A stretch of DNA of 64,000 nucleotides from Caenispirillum salinarum AK4 (lineage in GTDB: Bacteria > Pseudomonadota > Alphaproteobacteria > Rhodospirillales > Rhodospirillaceae): the NCBI RefSeq assembly GCF_000315795.1, contig NZ_ANHY01000008.1, positions 186,001-250,000 of the forward strand, in the 5' to 3' direction. Shown in pieces: positions 11,018 through 25,787 of this stretch. Position numbers and translations under genes: made by a program. Every line of letters starts with the position of its first letter. The stretch's first letter is position 1. The notes beneath the pieces are model-generated. The model ran no database searches and had not been told where the DNA came from. It saw only the letters and a list, made by a program, of their open reading frames with translations.

Positions 11018-11920
11018 ATGGAAAACGTGCTGACGCTGATCACCGACCCGGCCCGCGGGGGGCTGGACGATAGCACGGTCCAGGCCGCGCGCGAGGTTTT
11101 GAAGGGCCTGGGCGCGCAGGTGGGCTCCCCCGACTGGCTGGACGAGGGCATCGCCGTCGACCTGCCCTTCGAGGACGCCGAGCCCGACCACGCCGACGCC
11201 TGCGTGCGCAAGGTGGTGGAAGAGGCCGGCGTCGCCGCCGACGTGGTGGCGCAAGCCGCCGGGGACCGGCGCAAGATGCTGCTGGTGGCCGACATGGACT
11301 CCACTATCGTCACCGGCGAGACCCTGGACGAACTGGCCGATTTCGCGGGCCTAAAGGACAAGATCGCCGCTATTACCGCGCGCGCGATGAATGGCGAGCT
11401 GGACTTCAAGGAGGCCCTGCGCGAGCGCGTCGGGATGCTCAAGGGCCTGTCCGCCGACACGCTGGAGCAGTGCTTCACCCGCGTCGAGTACACGCCGGGC
11501 GCGGAGGCGCTGGTGCGCACCATGGCCGCCAATGATGCGCACTGCATCCTGGTCTCGGGCGGGTTCAAGTTCTTCACCACGCGCGTGGCGGCTCACTGCG
11601 GCTTCCACATGGACCTGTCCAACGATTTCATCATCGAGGACGGAGCCCTGGCCGGCACCGTGGTGGAGCCGATCCTGGATCGCGACACCAAGCTGCAGAC
11701 GCTGATCGGGGCGGCGGCCGAGCGCCGGCTGCCGCTGTCGCGCACGCTGGCGGTGGGCGACGGGGCCAACGACCTGGACATGATCAAGGCCGCCGGCCTG
11801 GGTGTGGCGTTCCACGCCAAGCCCAGCGTGGCGGCGGAGGCGCGGGTGCGGGTCGACCACGGCGACCTGACGGCGCTGTTGTACGCTCAAGGATACCGAC
11901 GGTCCGAGTTCGCCGCTTGA
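11018..11920 (+). CDS. serB: phosphoserine phosphatase
   Basis: This is a HAD-family enzyme (300 residues) that performs the last step of serine synthesis. The C-terminal catalytic domain has the nucleophile motif VADMDSTIVTGETLDELA (about 91), VSGGFKFFT, and VGDGANDLDMIKAAGLGVAFHAKP. The N-terminal 80 residues form the ACT-like regulatory region common to longer SerB proteins. It is read divergently from miaA. Confidence 0.96.
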   Translation: MENVLTLITDPARGGLDDSTVQAAREVLKGLGAQVGSPDWLDEGIAVDLPFEDAEPDHADACVRKVVEEAGVAADVVAQAAGDRRKMLLVADMDSTIVTGETLDELADFAGLKDKIAAITARAMNGELDFKEALRERVGMLKGLSADTLEQCFTRVEYTPGAEALVRTMAANDAHCILVSGGFKFFTTRVAAHCGFHMDLSNDFIIEDGALAGTVVEPILDRDTKLQTLIGAAAERRLPLSRTLAVGDGANDLDMIKAAGLGVAFHAKPSVAAEARVRVDHGDLTALLYAQGYRRSEFAA

Positions 11921-11951
11921 GGGGGCGGCGGTCGCGCAGGGGGATGGCCGC

Positions 11952-12254
11952 ATGGCCAAGTCGAAGACGCAGATCATCCATGAAATCGAGCACCTGATCG
12001 CCCGCAACGGCGGCAATCCGGCGCAGTGGTATGTGGGCATGGCGAAGGACGGCAAGGCCGAACTAACCAGCCGGCACCGCTTCAAGCCCGGCCGCGACGT
12101 CGGCGCCATCCGCACCGCTGCGACGGAGGTGCAGGCCCAGGAGGTGGTTGATTACCTCACCCGCTCCCGCGGCTGCAAGGGCGAGGCCCACACGTTCAAC
12201 GCCGGCGAATTGCACGTCTACGTCTTCCGCATGAGTTCCGGCACGAAGCCCTGA
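11952..12254 (+). CDS. small conserved protein of unknown function
   Basis: The protein has 100 residues, is basic, and lacks signal or membrane segments. The start KTQIIHEIEHLIARNGGNPAQWYVGMAKDGKAEL and the middle EVQAQEVVDYLTRSRGCKGEAH resemble a widespread bacterial small-protein family with a WYVGI-D motif, which suggests a distant GIY-YIG-like beginning without a nuclease core. It follows serB by 31 bases on the same strand. The function is unknown. Confidence 0.7.
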   Translation: MAKSKTQIIHEIEHLIARNGGNPAQWYVGMAKDGKAELTSRHRFKPGRDVGAIRTAATEVQAQEVVDYLTRSRGCKGEAHTFNAGELHVYVFRMSSGTKP

Positions 12255-12382
12255 TTTTTCCTGGGGTTGGACGCCCTCTCCGATCTTTCGATGCGATTCC
12301 ACCACGGGCGGCGGGTTGTTCCGTTCCGGCGCGGGCGCCATCGTCAGTGAAAGGATGATGGTCGCCCCCGGAGGATTGGACC

Positions 12383-12835
12383 ATGCGCGCCCTGACCCGC
12401 CTGTCTCGCCTGCCCGTCGTCGCCGCCTTTGCCGCCGCCCTGGGGCTGGCGGCCGTTCTGACGTCCGAGCCCACCATCGCCGAGGGAGACCAGGTCGCCG
12501 CCGTCCAGGTGGTGCGTCCCTGGGTGCCGCCCGCCCGCGCCGGCGACGTGAAGGTGCAAGCGGTGATCGGCAACGACGAGGACGGCCCCGTGATCCTGAT
12601 GGGCGCCGACACCGGCGCGGCAACGGGCGTGACGCTGGTTCACAAGGGCGAGCCGGTCGAGCACGTCATCATCGACCCGCACGACGCGGTCGGTCCCCAC
12701 GGGTTCTACCTGCTGCTCGACGATGTCAATGGCCCGCTCACAGCAGGCGACAGCATCGAAGTGATCCTGCTGTTCAAGGACCGCGCGCCCCTGCCGGTGC
12801 AGGTCGCGGTCGGGGAAGAGGGCGTGGCCGGGTAG
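12383..12835 (+). CDS. exported PCu(A)C-like protein lacking the usual copper ligands
   Basis: The protein has 150 residues with an N-terminal export signal (Arg/Leu start, Ala/Leu-rich core to about residue 33). The mature part follows the PCuAC copper-chaperone pattern: VVRPWVPPARAGDVKVQAVIGN, LMGADTGAATGVTLV, a PHGFYLLLDDVNGPLTAGDSIEVILLF end. The Met/His ligands of HxnMx10-21HxM are absent: HGFYLLL replaces HIMLMGL. A periplasmic copper or cytochrome-oxidase assembly role is therefore doubtful; it may be a structural relative. Confidence 0.6.
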   Translation: MRALTRLSRLPVVAAFAAALGLAAVLTSEPTIAEGDQVAAVQVVRPWVPPARAGDVKVQAVIGNDEDGPVILMGADTGAATGVTLVHKGEPVEHVIIDPHDAVGPHGFYLLLDDVNGPLTAGDSIEVILLFKDRAPLPVQVAVGEEGVAG

Positions 12836-13247
12836 GTGCATGGCTCCGGTGGCGGTGGTGCGGTGAAGCCACTAAGACACCAAGGACACCAAGAGGGTGT
12901 GCTGACTGATAGAGCGGCGCTTTAGCGGCGGCCGGGTTTTGGAACCCAAGACACCAAGACACCAAGGCAGCGCGCGAAGGCGCGCCATCATCCTTCTACC
13001 GGCCGTCGTGGCCCAGTTTGTGGAATTGATGTTGATTAAGGAATCGAGGGAGCGCGAGGGAGCCCGCGGCTCCCTCGCATCTTATTCCGGCGCAGCCGGA
13101 AAGCCTTGGTGCCTTGGTGCCTTGGTGTCTTGGTGTTTCACCCGCAACACGTCGACCAATGACGCCGCAGCACCTCATTCAGCACCTCCTCTTGGTGCTC
13201 TTCGTGCCTTTGTGGCCTCGCCGCACACCGCCACCGGAGCAGCCACA
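12836..13247. repeat. intergenic region holding octamer-array repeat element, copy A, with outer arms
   Basis: There is no credible gene here. An element of about 200 bases (12941-13140) is present in the reverse orientation to the copies near 24.4-24.8 kb. It has ends made of repeated ACACCAAG-like octamers in opposite orientation, a TTCCGGC-tgc-GCCGGAA-type hairpin, and an 11-bp hairpin GCGAGGGAGCC/GGCTCCCTCGC (13054-13078). A second, outer pair of diverged arms (about 12863-12895 and 13188-13220) encloses it. Confidence 0.8.
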
Positions 13248-13278
13248 GAAAAAGGGCGTCAGATCGCTCCGACGCCCT
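13248..13278 (-). terminator. terminator of the suc-lpd operon
   Basis: On the minus strand an AGGGCGTC/GACGCCCT stem with a 10-base loop is followed by five T residues, just after the lpd stop. Confidence 0.75.
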
Positions 13279-13301
13279 CTGTCTCCAAGCGTGTCGCCCG
13301 A

Positions 13302-14705
13302 TCACATATGGATCGTGCGCTTGGCGACGGCGAGCGCCGCTTCCTTGACCGCCTCGCCCAGCGCCGGGTGGCTGTGGCAGGTGCGGGCGATGTCTTCGGC
13401 GGAGGCGCCGAATTCCATGCCGACGACCACTTCCTGCAGCAGGTCGCCGCCCTCGGGGCCGACGATGTGGCAGCCCAGCACCGTGTCGGTCTTCTTGTCG
13501 GCCAGGATCTTCACGAAGCCGTCAGTCTCGCCGTTGCAGCGGGCGCGGCCGTTGGCGGTGAAGGGGAACTTGCCGACGTTGTATTCGATGCCGGCGTCCT
13601 TCAGCTGCTCCTCGGTCTTGCCCACGGCACCGACCTCGGGCCAGGTGTAGACGACCGACGGGATGGCGTCGTAGTTGATGTGCGCGGTCTCGCCTGCGAT
13701 CAGCTCGGCGACGGCCACGCCCTCGTCCTCGGCCTTGTGGGCCAGCATGGCGCCGCCGATGACGTCACCGATGGCGAAGACGCCCTGAACGTTGGTCTGA
13801 AAGTTCTCGTCGACCGTGATGAAGCCGCGGTCGGTCATGTCCACGCCGACCTCGCGCAGGCCGAGGTTTTCCGTGTAGGGGCGGCGGCCGATGGACACCA
13901 GCACCACCTCGGCCTCGACCTCCTTGGCGTCGCCGCCCTTGGCGGGCTCGACGGTCAGCTTCACGCCCTTCTTGTTCTTCTCGGCACCCGTGACCTTGGA
14001 GCCGAGCATGAACTTCAGGCCCTGCTTGTCCAGGATGCGCTGCATCTGCTTGCGCACCTCGCCGTCCATGGGCGGCAGGATGAAGTCCAGGTATTCGATG
14101 ACGGTGACTTCTGCGCCCAGGCGGCGGTAGACCGAGCCCAACTCCAGGCCGATGACGCCGGCGCCGATGACGACCATGGACTTCGGCACCTTGGGCAGCT
14201 CCAGCGCGCCGGTGGAGGTGACGATCTGCTTCTCGTCGACCTCGACGCCCGGCAGCGGCATGGAGTCAGAGCCCGTGGCGATGACCACGTTCTTGGCCTT
14301 GACCTCCTGCTCGCCGTCCTCGCCGACGACCTTGACGGTGTCCGGGGCGGTCAGGGTGCCGTGGCCGACCAGGTGGTCGATCTTGTTCTTCTTGAACAGG
14401 AAGGCGACGCCGCCGGTGTTGTCGGCGACGACCTTGTCTTTCCGCTTCATCATGGTGTCGAAGTCCAGGCTCGGCTTCACCTTGATGCCGTGGCCTTCAA
14501 AATCGTGCGCGGCCATCTCGTAGAGGTGCGAGGACTGCAGCAGGGCCTTCGACGGAATGCAGCCGACGTTCAGGCAGGTGCCGCCCAGGCTCTTGCGCTT
14601 TTCGACCACGGCGACCTTCATGCCCAGCTGGGCCGCGCGGATGGCGCAGACATAGCCGCCGGGGCCGGCGCCGATGACGATGAGATCGTAGGATTTCTCG
14701 GACAT
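13302..14705 (-). CDS. lpdA: dihydrolipoyl dehydrogenase (E3)
   Basis: This FAD enzyme (467 residues) reoxidises the lipoyl arm of 2-oxo-acid dehydrogenases. It has the FAD motif VIGAGPGGYVCAIRAAQLG, the redox disulfide GGTCLNVGCIPSK (about 41-53), the NAD-binding VIGAGVIGLELGSVYRRLG, VFAIGDVIGGAMLAHKAEDEG, and the C-terminal catalytic His in CHSHPALGEAVKEA. It is the last gene of the suc block, so it most likely serves the 2-oxoglutarate dehydrogenase complex. Confidence 0.97.
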   Translation of the reverse strand: MSEKSYDLIVIGAGPGGYVCAIRAAQLGMKVAVVEKRKSLGGTCLNVGCIPSKALLQSSHLYEMAAHDFEGHGIKVKPSLDFDTMMKRKDKVVADNTGGVAFLFKKNKIDHLVGHGTLTAPDTVKVVGEDGEQEVKAKNVVIATGSDSMPLPGVEVDEKQIVTSTGALELPKVPKSMVVIGAGVIGLELGSVYRRLGAEVTVIEYLDFILPPMDGEVRKQMQRILDKQGLKFMLGSKVTGAEKNKKGVKLTVEPAKGGDAKEVEAEVVLVSIGRRPYTENLGLREVGVDMTDRGFITVDENFQTNVQGVFAIGDVIGGAMLAHKAEDEGVAVAELIAGETAHINYDAIPSVVYTWPEVGAVGKTEEQLKDAGIEYNVGKFPFTANGRARCNGETDGFVKILADKKTDTVLGCHIVGPEGGDLLQEVVVGMEFGASAEDIARTCHSHPALGEAVKEAALAVAKRTIHM

Positions 14706-14744
14706 ATTTGGCTTCCCGAAACTCTATGCGTCAGACATGCGAAA

Positions 14745-14774
14745 GGGCCGGACCTCTGTATGATGGCCCGGCCC
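14745..14774 (-). promoter_or_regulatory. hairpin between sucB and lpdA
   Basis: A 7-bp stem GGGCCGG/CCGGCCC surrounds 16 bases in the 81-base gap. There is no T-run, so it may be an mRNA processing or stability element rather than a terminator. Confidence 0.4.
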
Positions 14775-14786
14775 CAGCGTGGTCAC

Positions 14787-16082
<1,296 letters not shown>

Positions 16083-16119
16083 GAGTTTCCTCTGACTAAT
16101 CGTTAACTGCCGTGGCCGC

Positions 16120-19068
<2,949 letters not shown>

Positions 19069-19167
19069 AGCTCCGGCTCTCTTGGTTTGGAGGCCGGCGC
19101 GGTCACGCCCCCGACCGGGGACAGTGGGCCACGTCGGGACTCCGTGGTTTCCTACCTGCGGGATGCC

Positions 19168-19207
19168 GCATGCCCCCGCGCGGGCAAAGGCCCGAACGGG
19201 GGCATGC
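19168..19207 (-). terminator. strong hairpin between sucD and sucA
   Basis: An 11-bp perfect outer stem GCATGCCCCCG/CGGGGGCATGC encloses a second GGGC/GCCC pairing. There is no clear T-run. It could be a partial terminator or an mRNA stability element. Confidence 0.55.
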
Positions 19208-19239
19208 GACCCATACGGTCGGCGAAGGGGTCTGTTAGA

Positions 19240-20115
<876 letters not shown>

Positions 20116-20117
20116 GG

Positions 20118-21317
20118 TTACTTGGCCTCCTTGACGGCCTTGACGACCTTTTCAGCGGCATCCGCCAGGTTGTCGGCGGCGATGATGGGCAGGCCGCTCT
20201 CGCTCATGATCTTCTTGCCCAGCTCGACGTTGGTGCCTTCCAGGCGCACGACCAGCGGCACGTTCAGGCTCACCTCGCGGGCGGCGGCCACGACGCCCTC
20301 GGCGATGACGTCACAGCGCATGATGCCGCCGAAGATGTTGACCAGGATGCCCTCGACGTTGGGGTCGGACAGGATGATCTTGAAGGCCGCGGTCACGCGC
20401 TCCTTCGTGGCACCGCCGCCGACGTCCAGGAAGTTGGCCGGAGCACCGCCGTACAGCTTGATGATGTCCATGGTGGCCATGGCGAGGCCGGCGCCGTTCA
20501 CCATGCAGCCGATGGAGCCATCGAGCTTGATGTAGTTCAGGCTGTGCTGGGCGGCCTCGATCTCCGACGGGTCCTCTTCGGACTCGTCACGCATCTCTTC
20601 GATGTCCTTGTGACGGTAGAGGGCGTTGTCGTCGAAGTTCATCTTGCAGTCCAGCGGGATCACCTGGCCGTCGCCGGTGACGACGAGCGGGTTGATCTCC
20701 AGCATGGAGGCGTCGGTGTCGACGAAGCACTTGTACAGCGCCGTCAGCATTTTGGTGAAGGCGCCGACCTGCTTGCCTTCCAGCTTCAGCGCGAACGCGA
20801 TGTTGCGGCAGTGGAAGCCGGAAATGCCCGACGCCGGGTCGATCGACTGGGTGACGATCTTTTCCGGGGTCTTGGCGGCCACCTCTTCGATGTCCATGCC
20901 ACCCTCGGTGGAGGCCATCACGGAGATGCGCGACGTGGCGCGGTCGACCAGCATCGCCAGGTACAGCTCGCGCTGGATGTCGCAGCCCGCCTCGATGTAG
21001 ACGCGCTTGACTTCCTTGCCGGCGGGGCCGGTCTGGTGCGTGACCAGGGTCTTGCCCAGCATCTGCTTGGCGTTCTCGCCGACCTCGGCGGGCGACTTGA
21101 CGACGCGCACGCCGCCCTTCTCGCCGGCTTCGGACTCCTTGAAGGTGCCCTTGCCGCGGCCGCCGGCGTGGATCTGGCTCTTGACCACGTAGACGGGGCC
21201 GGGCAGCTGCTTGGCCACCGTGATCGCCTCGTCGGCGGTGTAGGCGACGCCGCCGTCCAGAACCGGAACACCGAACTTCTGGAGGATCTGCTTCGCTTGA
21301 TACTCGTGGATATTCAT
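20118..21317 (-). CDS. sucC: succinyl-CoA synthetase beta subunit
   Basis: This ATP-grasp subunit (399 residues) begins [19 protein letters not shown], with [15 protein letters not shown] for nucleotide binding, [28 protein letters not shown], and the C-terminal [20 protein letters not shown] and [16 protein letters not shown]. It follows mdh by 26 bases and is the second gene of the six-gene TCA block. Confidence 0.98.
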   Translation of the reverse strand: MNIHEYQAKQILQKFGVPVLDGGVAYTADEAITVAKQLPGPVYVVKSQIHAGGRGKGTFKESEAGEKGGVRVVKSPAEVGENAKQMLGKTLVTHQTGPAGKEVKRVYIEAGCDIQRELYLAMLVDRATSRISVMASTEGGMDIEEVAAKTPEKIVTQSIDPASGISGFHCRNIAFALKLEGKQVGAFTKMLTALYKCFVDTDASMLEINPLVVTGDGQVIPLDCKMNFDDNALYRHKDIEEMRDESEEDPSEIEAAQHSLNYIKLDGSIGCMVNGAGLAMATMDIIKLYGGAPANFLDVGGGATKERVTAAFKIILSDPNVEGILVNIFGGIMRCDVIAEGVVAAAREVSLNVPLVVRLEGTNVELGKKIMSESGLPIIAADNLADAAEKVVKAVKEAK

Positions 21318-21343
21318 CTGTACAGGCCTTCCTTACAGATCGC

Positions 21344-22631
<1,288 letters not shown>

Positions 22632-23861
22632 ATGGACGCCCCTTCCGCGCCGCCTTCCGCCCCCGCCGACACCGCCCGCGATCCGGCGCCGCCCCCGCCG
22701 GCGCCTGCCCGCGCCGGTGAAGTTTTCGCCGCCTTCCTCAAGCTGGGGTTGACGGCCTTCGGCGGCCCGGTGGCGCATCTGGGTTACTTCCGCGAGGAGT
22801 TCGTGACCCGGCGTCGGTGGCTGGACGATGCAGCCTACGCCGATCTTGTGGCGCTGTGCCAGTTTCTTCCCGGACCGGCCTCCAGCCAGGTCGGGCTGGC
22901 GCTGGGGCTGCTCCGGGCGGGGCTGGCGGGCGCGCTGGCGGCGTGGCTGGCCTTCACCCTGCCGTCGGCCGTCGTGATGGTGCTGGCCGCACTTGGCGTG
23001 GCGGTCCTGGCCGGGGAGGCGGGGCTGACGCTCGACGCTCTGTCCGGCCTGAAGGCCGCCGCCGTCGCCGTGGTGGCGCTGGCGCTGTGGGGCATGGCGA
23101 AGACGCTCACCCCAGATGTCCGCCGGGCCTCGGTCGCCGTCGCCGCGGCTGCGCTCGTGGCTGCCTGGGACTCGCCGCTGGCGCAGATCGCCGCCATCGT
23201 CGCCGGCGGTGCGGCCGGGCTGGCGCTGGTCAAGCCCGAGATGCGGACGGACGCCGTTCACCTGCCGGTGCCGGTTTCCCGCCGGTGGGCCGTTGCGGCG
23301 CTGGTGGCCTTCTTCGGCCTGCTGGTCGGCCTGCCCCTCGTGGCGGAGGGGCCGCTGGCCGAACTGTTCGATGCCATGTACCGTTCCGGCGCCCTGGTGT
23401 TCGGCGGCGGTCACGTGGTGCTGCCGCTGTTGCAGGCCGAGGTGGTGGCGCCGGGATGGGTGGGCGCCGAATCGTTCATGGCCGGCTACGGCGCGGCCCA
23501 GGCGGTGCCGGGTCCGCTGTTCACCTTCGCCGCCTACCTGGGGACGGCGGCGGCCGGTGTGGTCGGGGGACTGGTGGCGCTGGCGGGCATCTTCCTGCCG
23601 GCCTGGCTGCTGGTGCTCGGCGCGCTGCCCTTCTGGGCCCGGTTGCGCGGCAGCCGGTGGGCGCGGCAGGTGCTGGCGGGCGTGAACGCCGCCGTCGTCG
23701 GGCTGTTGGCGGCTGCCTTCTACGACCCCGTCTTCACCGCCGGCGTGCGCGGACCGTTGGACTTCGCCTTGGCGCTGCTGGCGCTGCTGCTGCTGGCCGC
23801 GTGGAGGGTGCCGCCGTGGGCGGTGGTCCTGGTCTGCGGCGCCCTTGGAGTCGCGGTGTAG
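22632..23861 (+). CDS. chrA: chromate transporter, CHR family
   Basis: This 409-residue inner-membrane protein is predicted to export chromate. It has the two-domain long form. The first half has FLKLGLTAFGGPVAHLGYFREEFVTRRRWLDDAAYADLVALCQFLPGPASSQVG. The second has YRSGALVFGGGHVVLPLLQAEVV and a related GYGAAQAVPGPLFTFAAYLG. About ten hydrophobic segments are visible, and there is a Pro/Ala-rich N-terminal tail. No chrB regulator is adjacent, so chromate specificity is inferred from the family only. Confidence 0.93.
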   Translation: MDAPSAPPSAPADTARDPAPPPPAPARAGEVFAAFLKLGLTAFGGPVAHLGYFREEFVTRRRWLDDAAYADLVALCQFLPGPASSQVGLALGLLRAGLAGALAAWLAFTLPSAVVMVLAALGVAVLAGEAGLTLDALSGLKAAAVAVVALALWGMAKTLTPDVRRASVAVAAAALVAAWDSPLAQIAAIVAGGAAGLALVKPEMRTDAVHLPVPVSRRWAVAALVAFFGLLVGLPLVAEGPLAELFDAMYRSGALVFGGGHVVLPLLQAEVVAPGWVGAESFMAGYGAAQAVPGPLFTFAAYLGTAAAGVVGGLVALAGIFLPAWLLVLGALPFWARLRGSRWARQVLAGVNAAVVGLLAAAFYDPVFTAGVRGPLDFALALLALLLLAAWRVPPWAVVLVCGALGVAV

Positions 23862-23962
23862 CCGCCACTGATCCTCCGAAAGAGGCAAAACCATAGGGGG
23901 GCTTCACGCGTAGGGTTTGCGACGGTCATCCTTGAGTGATCGCAGAATCTGGAGGAGACACC

Positions 23963-24388
23963 ATGCGCAAGAGCACCCTGTTCGCCGCGGCCGCCGCGCT
24001 GGCCGTCGGCGCCGTCACCGCCACCGGCGCCCATGCCCAGGACGGTGACGCCGCCAACGGCGAGAAGCTGTCCAAGCGCTGCATCGCCTGTCACACCTTC
24101 GAGAAGGGCGGCGCCCGCAAGGTCGGCCCCAACCTGTGGAACATCATGGACCGCGGCGTGGCGGCGTCCGAGGACTTCAACTACTCCGACGGCCTGACGG
24201 CCGCCGCCGAGAAAGTGGAAAGCTGGGACGACGAGGCCATGATGGCCTACCTGGAGGACACCACCGCCTGGCTGCGCGAGGTGACCGGCGATTCCGGCGT
24301 GCGGTCCAAGATGACCTTCAAGCTGCCGAAGGAAGAAGACCGCCGCGACGTCATCGCCTACATGAAGACCCTGAGCGAGGGCAGCTGA
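23963..24388 (+). CDS. class I c-type cytochrome (c2/c550-like)
   Basis: This is a 141-residue periplasmic electron carrier. The signal peptide ends in AHA/Q (about residue 25). The heme site CIACH (Cys40, Cys43, His44) follows GEKLSKR, with KVGPNLWNIMDRGVA and the likely sixth ligand Met in SKMTFKLPKEEDRRDVIAYMKTL. Length and motifs fit cytochrome c2/c550; compared with that group it lacks the AFAG turn after the Met. The start at 23963 has GGAGGAGA upstream. Confidence 0.93.
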   Translation: MRKSTLFAAAAALAVGAVTATGAHAQDGDAANGEKLSKRCIACHTFEKGGARKVGPNLWNIMDRGVAASEDFNYSDGLTAAAEKVESWDDEAMMAYLEDTTAWLREVTGDSGVRSKMTFKLPKEEDRRDVIAYMKTLSEGS

Positions 24389-24626
24389 CGACGGTGCCTT
24401 ACGTGCCGATGGTGGGGATGTGAAACACCAAGACACCAAGACACCAAGGCTTTCCGGCTGCGCCGGAATGTTTATGCGAGGGAGCCACGGGCTCCCTCGC
24501 GCTCCCTCAATTACTTATTCATCATCATTTCCGGCAGTCCGAGCAGCGGGGCCGACCGGCTGACGTTGGCGCGCCGTCGCGCACTGTCTTTGACGACGGC
24601 GGTTCCGTGTCTGCCGATGGTGGGGA
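24389..24626. repeat. octamer-array repeat element, copy B1, within a tandem duplication
   Basis: Left arm AAACACCAAG-ACACCAAG-ACACCAAG, then a TTCCGGC-tgc-GCCGGAA hairpin, then GCGAGGGAGCC-acg-GGCTCCCTCGC and GCTCCCTC, then a variable segment ending in GGCGCGCCGTCGCGCACTGTCTT. Its right octamer arm is lost. The 17-base segment TGCCGATGGTGGGGATG before it (24404) recurs 208 bases later (24612), so the whole block was duplicated in tandem. No gene is seen. Confidence 0.8.
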
Positions 24627-24820
24627 TGAGAAACTTCAAGGCACCAAGACACCAAGGCTTTCCGGCTGCGCCGGAATTGTTATGCGAGGGAGCCACGAAC
24701 TCCCTCGCGCTCCCTCGACTACTTTCACCACTTCCCGAAGTCCGGGCAATGCGGCCGACAGAAGTATGATGGCGCGCCGTCGCGCGCTGTCTTGGTGCCT
24801 TGGTGCCTTGGTGTTTCAAA
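24627..24820. repeat. octamer-array repeat element, copy B2 (complete)
   Basis: This is the best-preserved copy. The left arm has GGCACCAAG-ACACCAAGG, followed by the same TTCCGGC hairpin, the GCGAGGGAGCC hairpin with changed right arm, a variable segment, ATGGCGCGCCGTCGCGCGCTG, and a right arm of three inverted octamers (CTTGGTGC) that ends in GTTTC. It lies 200 bases after copy B1 in the same orientation. Further isolated octamer relics occur at about 24880-24898. Confidence 0.8.
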
Positions 24821-24931
24821 AAACACCGACGCCAGCCGCTTAAGCCGCAGCCCCGCCGTCAGCACACCGGCTTGGTGTCCTTCGTGTCTTGGTGGCTATC
24901 CCCGCACCCCGCCAGCCACTGATGCATCACG
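24821..24931. other. intergenic spacer after the repeat elements
   Basis: The spacer holds one more pair of TTGGTGTCC/GTGTCTTGGTGG octamer relics. No coding region or RNA gene is seen here. Confidence 0.5.
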
Positions 24932-24966
24932 AAAAAAACGGCCGGCCCCTCGCAGGACCGACCGTT
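24932..24966 (-). terminator. terminator of the cold-shock gene
   Basis: On the minus strand an 11-bp stem ACGGTCGGTCC/GGGCCGGCCGT (two or three G-T pairs) ends in a run of seven T residues. Confidence 0.8.
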
Positions 24967-25014
24967 CTTCATCTCAGCACGTCGCGCGGCTGTCGCCGCC
25001 GGGCTGCGAAGGGA

Positions 25015-25692
25015 TCAGGCAAGCTCGATGCGCTCGGCCTGCGGACCCTTCTGGCCCTGGCTGATGGACAGCTTCACGCGCTGGCCCTCGTTCAGGCCCG
25101 CAAGGCCCGAACGCTCCACGGCGCGGATGTGCACGAAGATGTCGCGGCTGCCATCGTCCGGAGTGACGAAGCCGAAGCCCTTCTCAGTGTTGAAGAACTT
25201 CACCGTGCCCTCGGCATCGCCGATAATCTCGGGCTTGGGACGGCCGCCGCCGAAGCCGCCGCGACCGCCGCCGAAGCCGCCACGGTCGCCACCGAAGCCG
25301 CCGCGGTCGCCGAAGCCGCCGCGATCGCGGTCGCCGAAGCCGCCACGGTCACGGTCGCCGAAGCCGCCGCCAGCGCTCGGCTGGCCCATCTCGATGACGG
25401 AGATGACGGAGTCGACCTGCATGCCCTTGTTGCCGGGACGCACGGTGCAGCTGATGACCGAGTTCTCCGGAAGGGCGGACAGGCCGGCGCGCTCCAGAAC
25501 GGAGACGTGCAGGAAGGCGTCTTCACCGCTCTGCTCCGTCTTCACGAAGCCGAAGCCCTTCGACGCGTTGAACCACTTGACGGTCGCCTGCGTCGGCGTA
25601 CCCGTGACTTCGTCGTCGTCATACCGCGACCGGCGGCCCATGCCCGACCCACTGTGACCGGGAAAGCCCCCGGAATCTCGATTCCACGCCAT
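25015..25692 (-). CDS. two-domain cold-shock protein with Gly/Arg-rich linker
   Basis: The protein has 225 residues. Two cold-shock domains bind single-stranded nucleic acid. The first has ATVKWFNASKGFGFVKTEQ and DAFLHVSVLERAG; the second has GTVKFFNTEKGFGFVTPDDG and DIFVHIRAVERSG. Both keep the RNP1 (KGFGFV) and RNP2 (FVH/FLH) motifs. Between them is a 45-residue FGDRDRGG/RGGFGG repeat linker that resembles eukaryotic RGG boxes. Alphaproteobacteria often have double-domain Csp proteins, but this linker is unusually long and regular. The N-terminal MAWNRDSGGFPGHSGSG extension is of uncertain start. Confidence 0.9.
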   Translation of the reverse strand: MAWNRDSGGFPGHSGSGMGRRSRYDDDEVTGTPTQATVKWFNASKGFGFVKTEQSGEDAFLHVSVLERAGLSALPENSVISCTVRPGNKGMQVDSVISVIEMGQPSAGGGFGDRDRGGFGDRDRGGFGDRGGFGGDRGGFGGGRGGFGGGRPKPEIIGDAEGTVKFFNTEKGFGFVTPDDGSRDIFVHIRAVERSGLAGLNEGQRVKLSISQGQKGPQAERIELA

Positions 25693-25787
25693 GGTGTTCG
25701 TATCCAACTCAAAGATGCGCGCGTCCCCTTGCCGACGCGGCCAAATCAAATTCACGCGGGTGGGATGCAACGGACGCGAAAAACCGG

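Noticed and set aside
24421-24820. Octamer repeats considered as CRISPR or simple tandem repeats
   Set aside because: The units are 8 bases without spacers and occur as inverted arms of a larger element.
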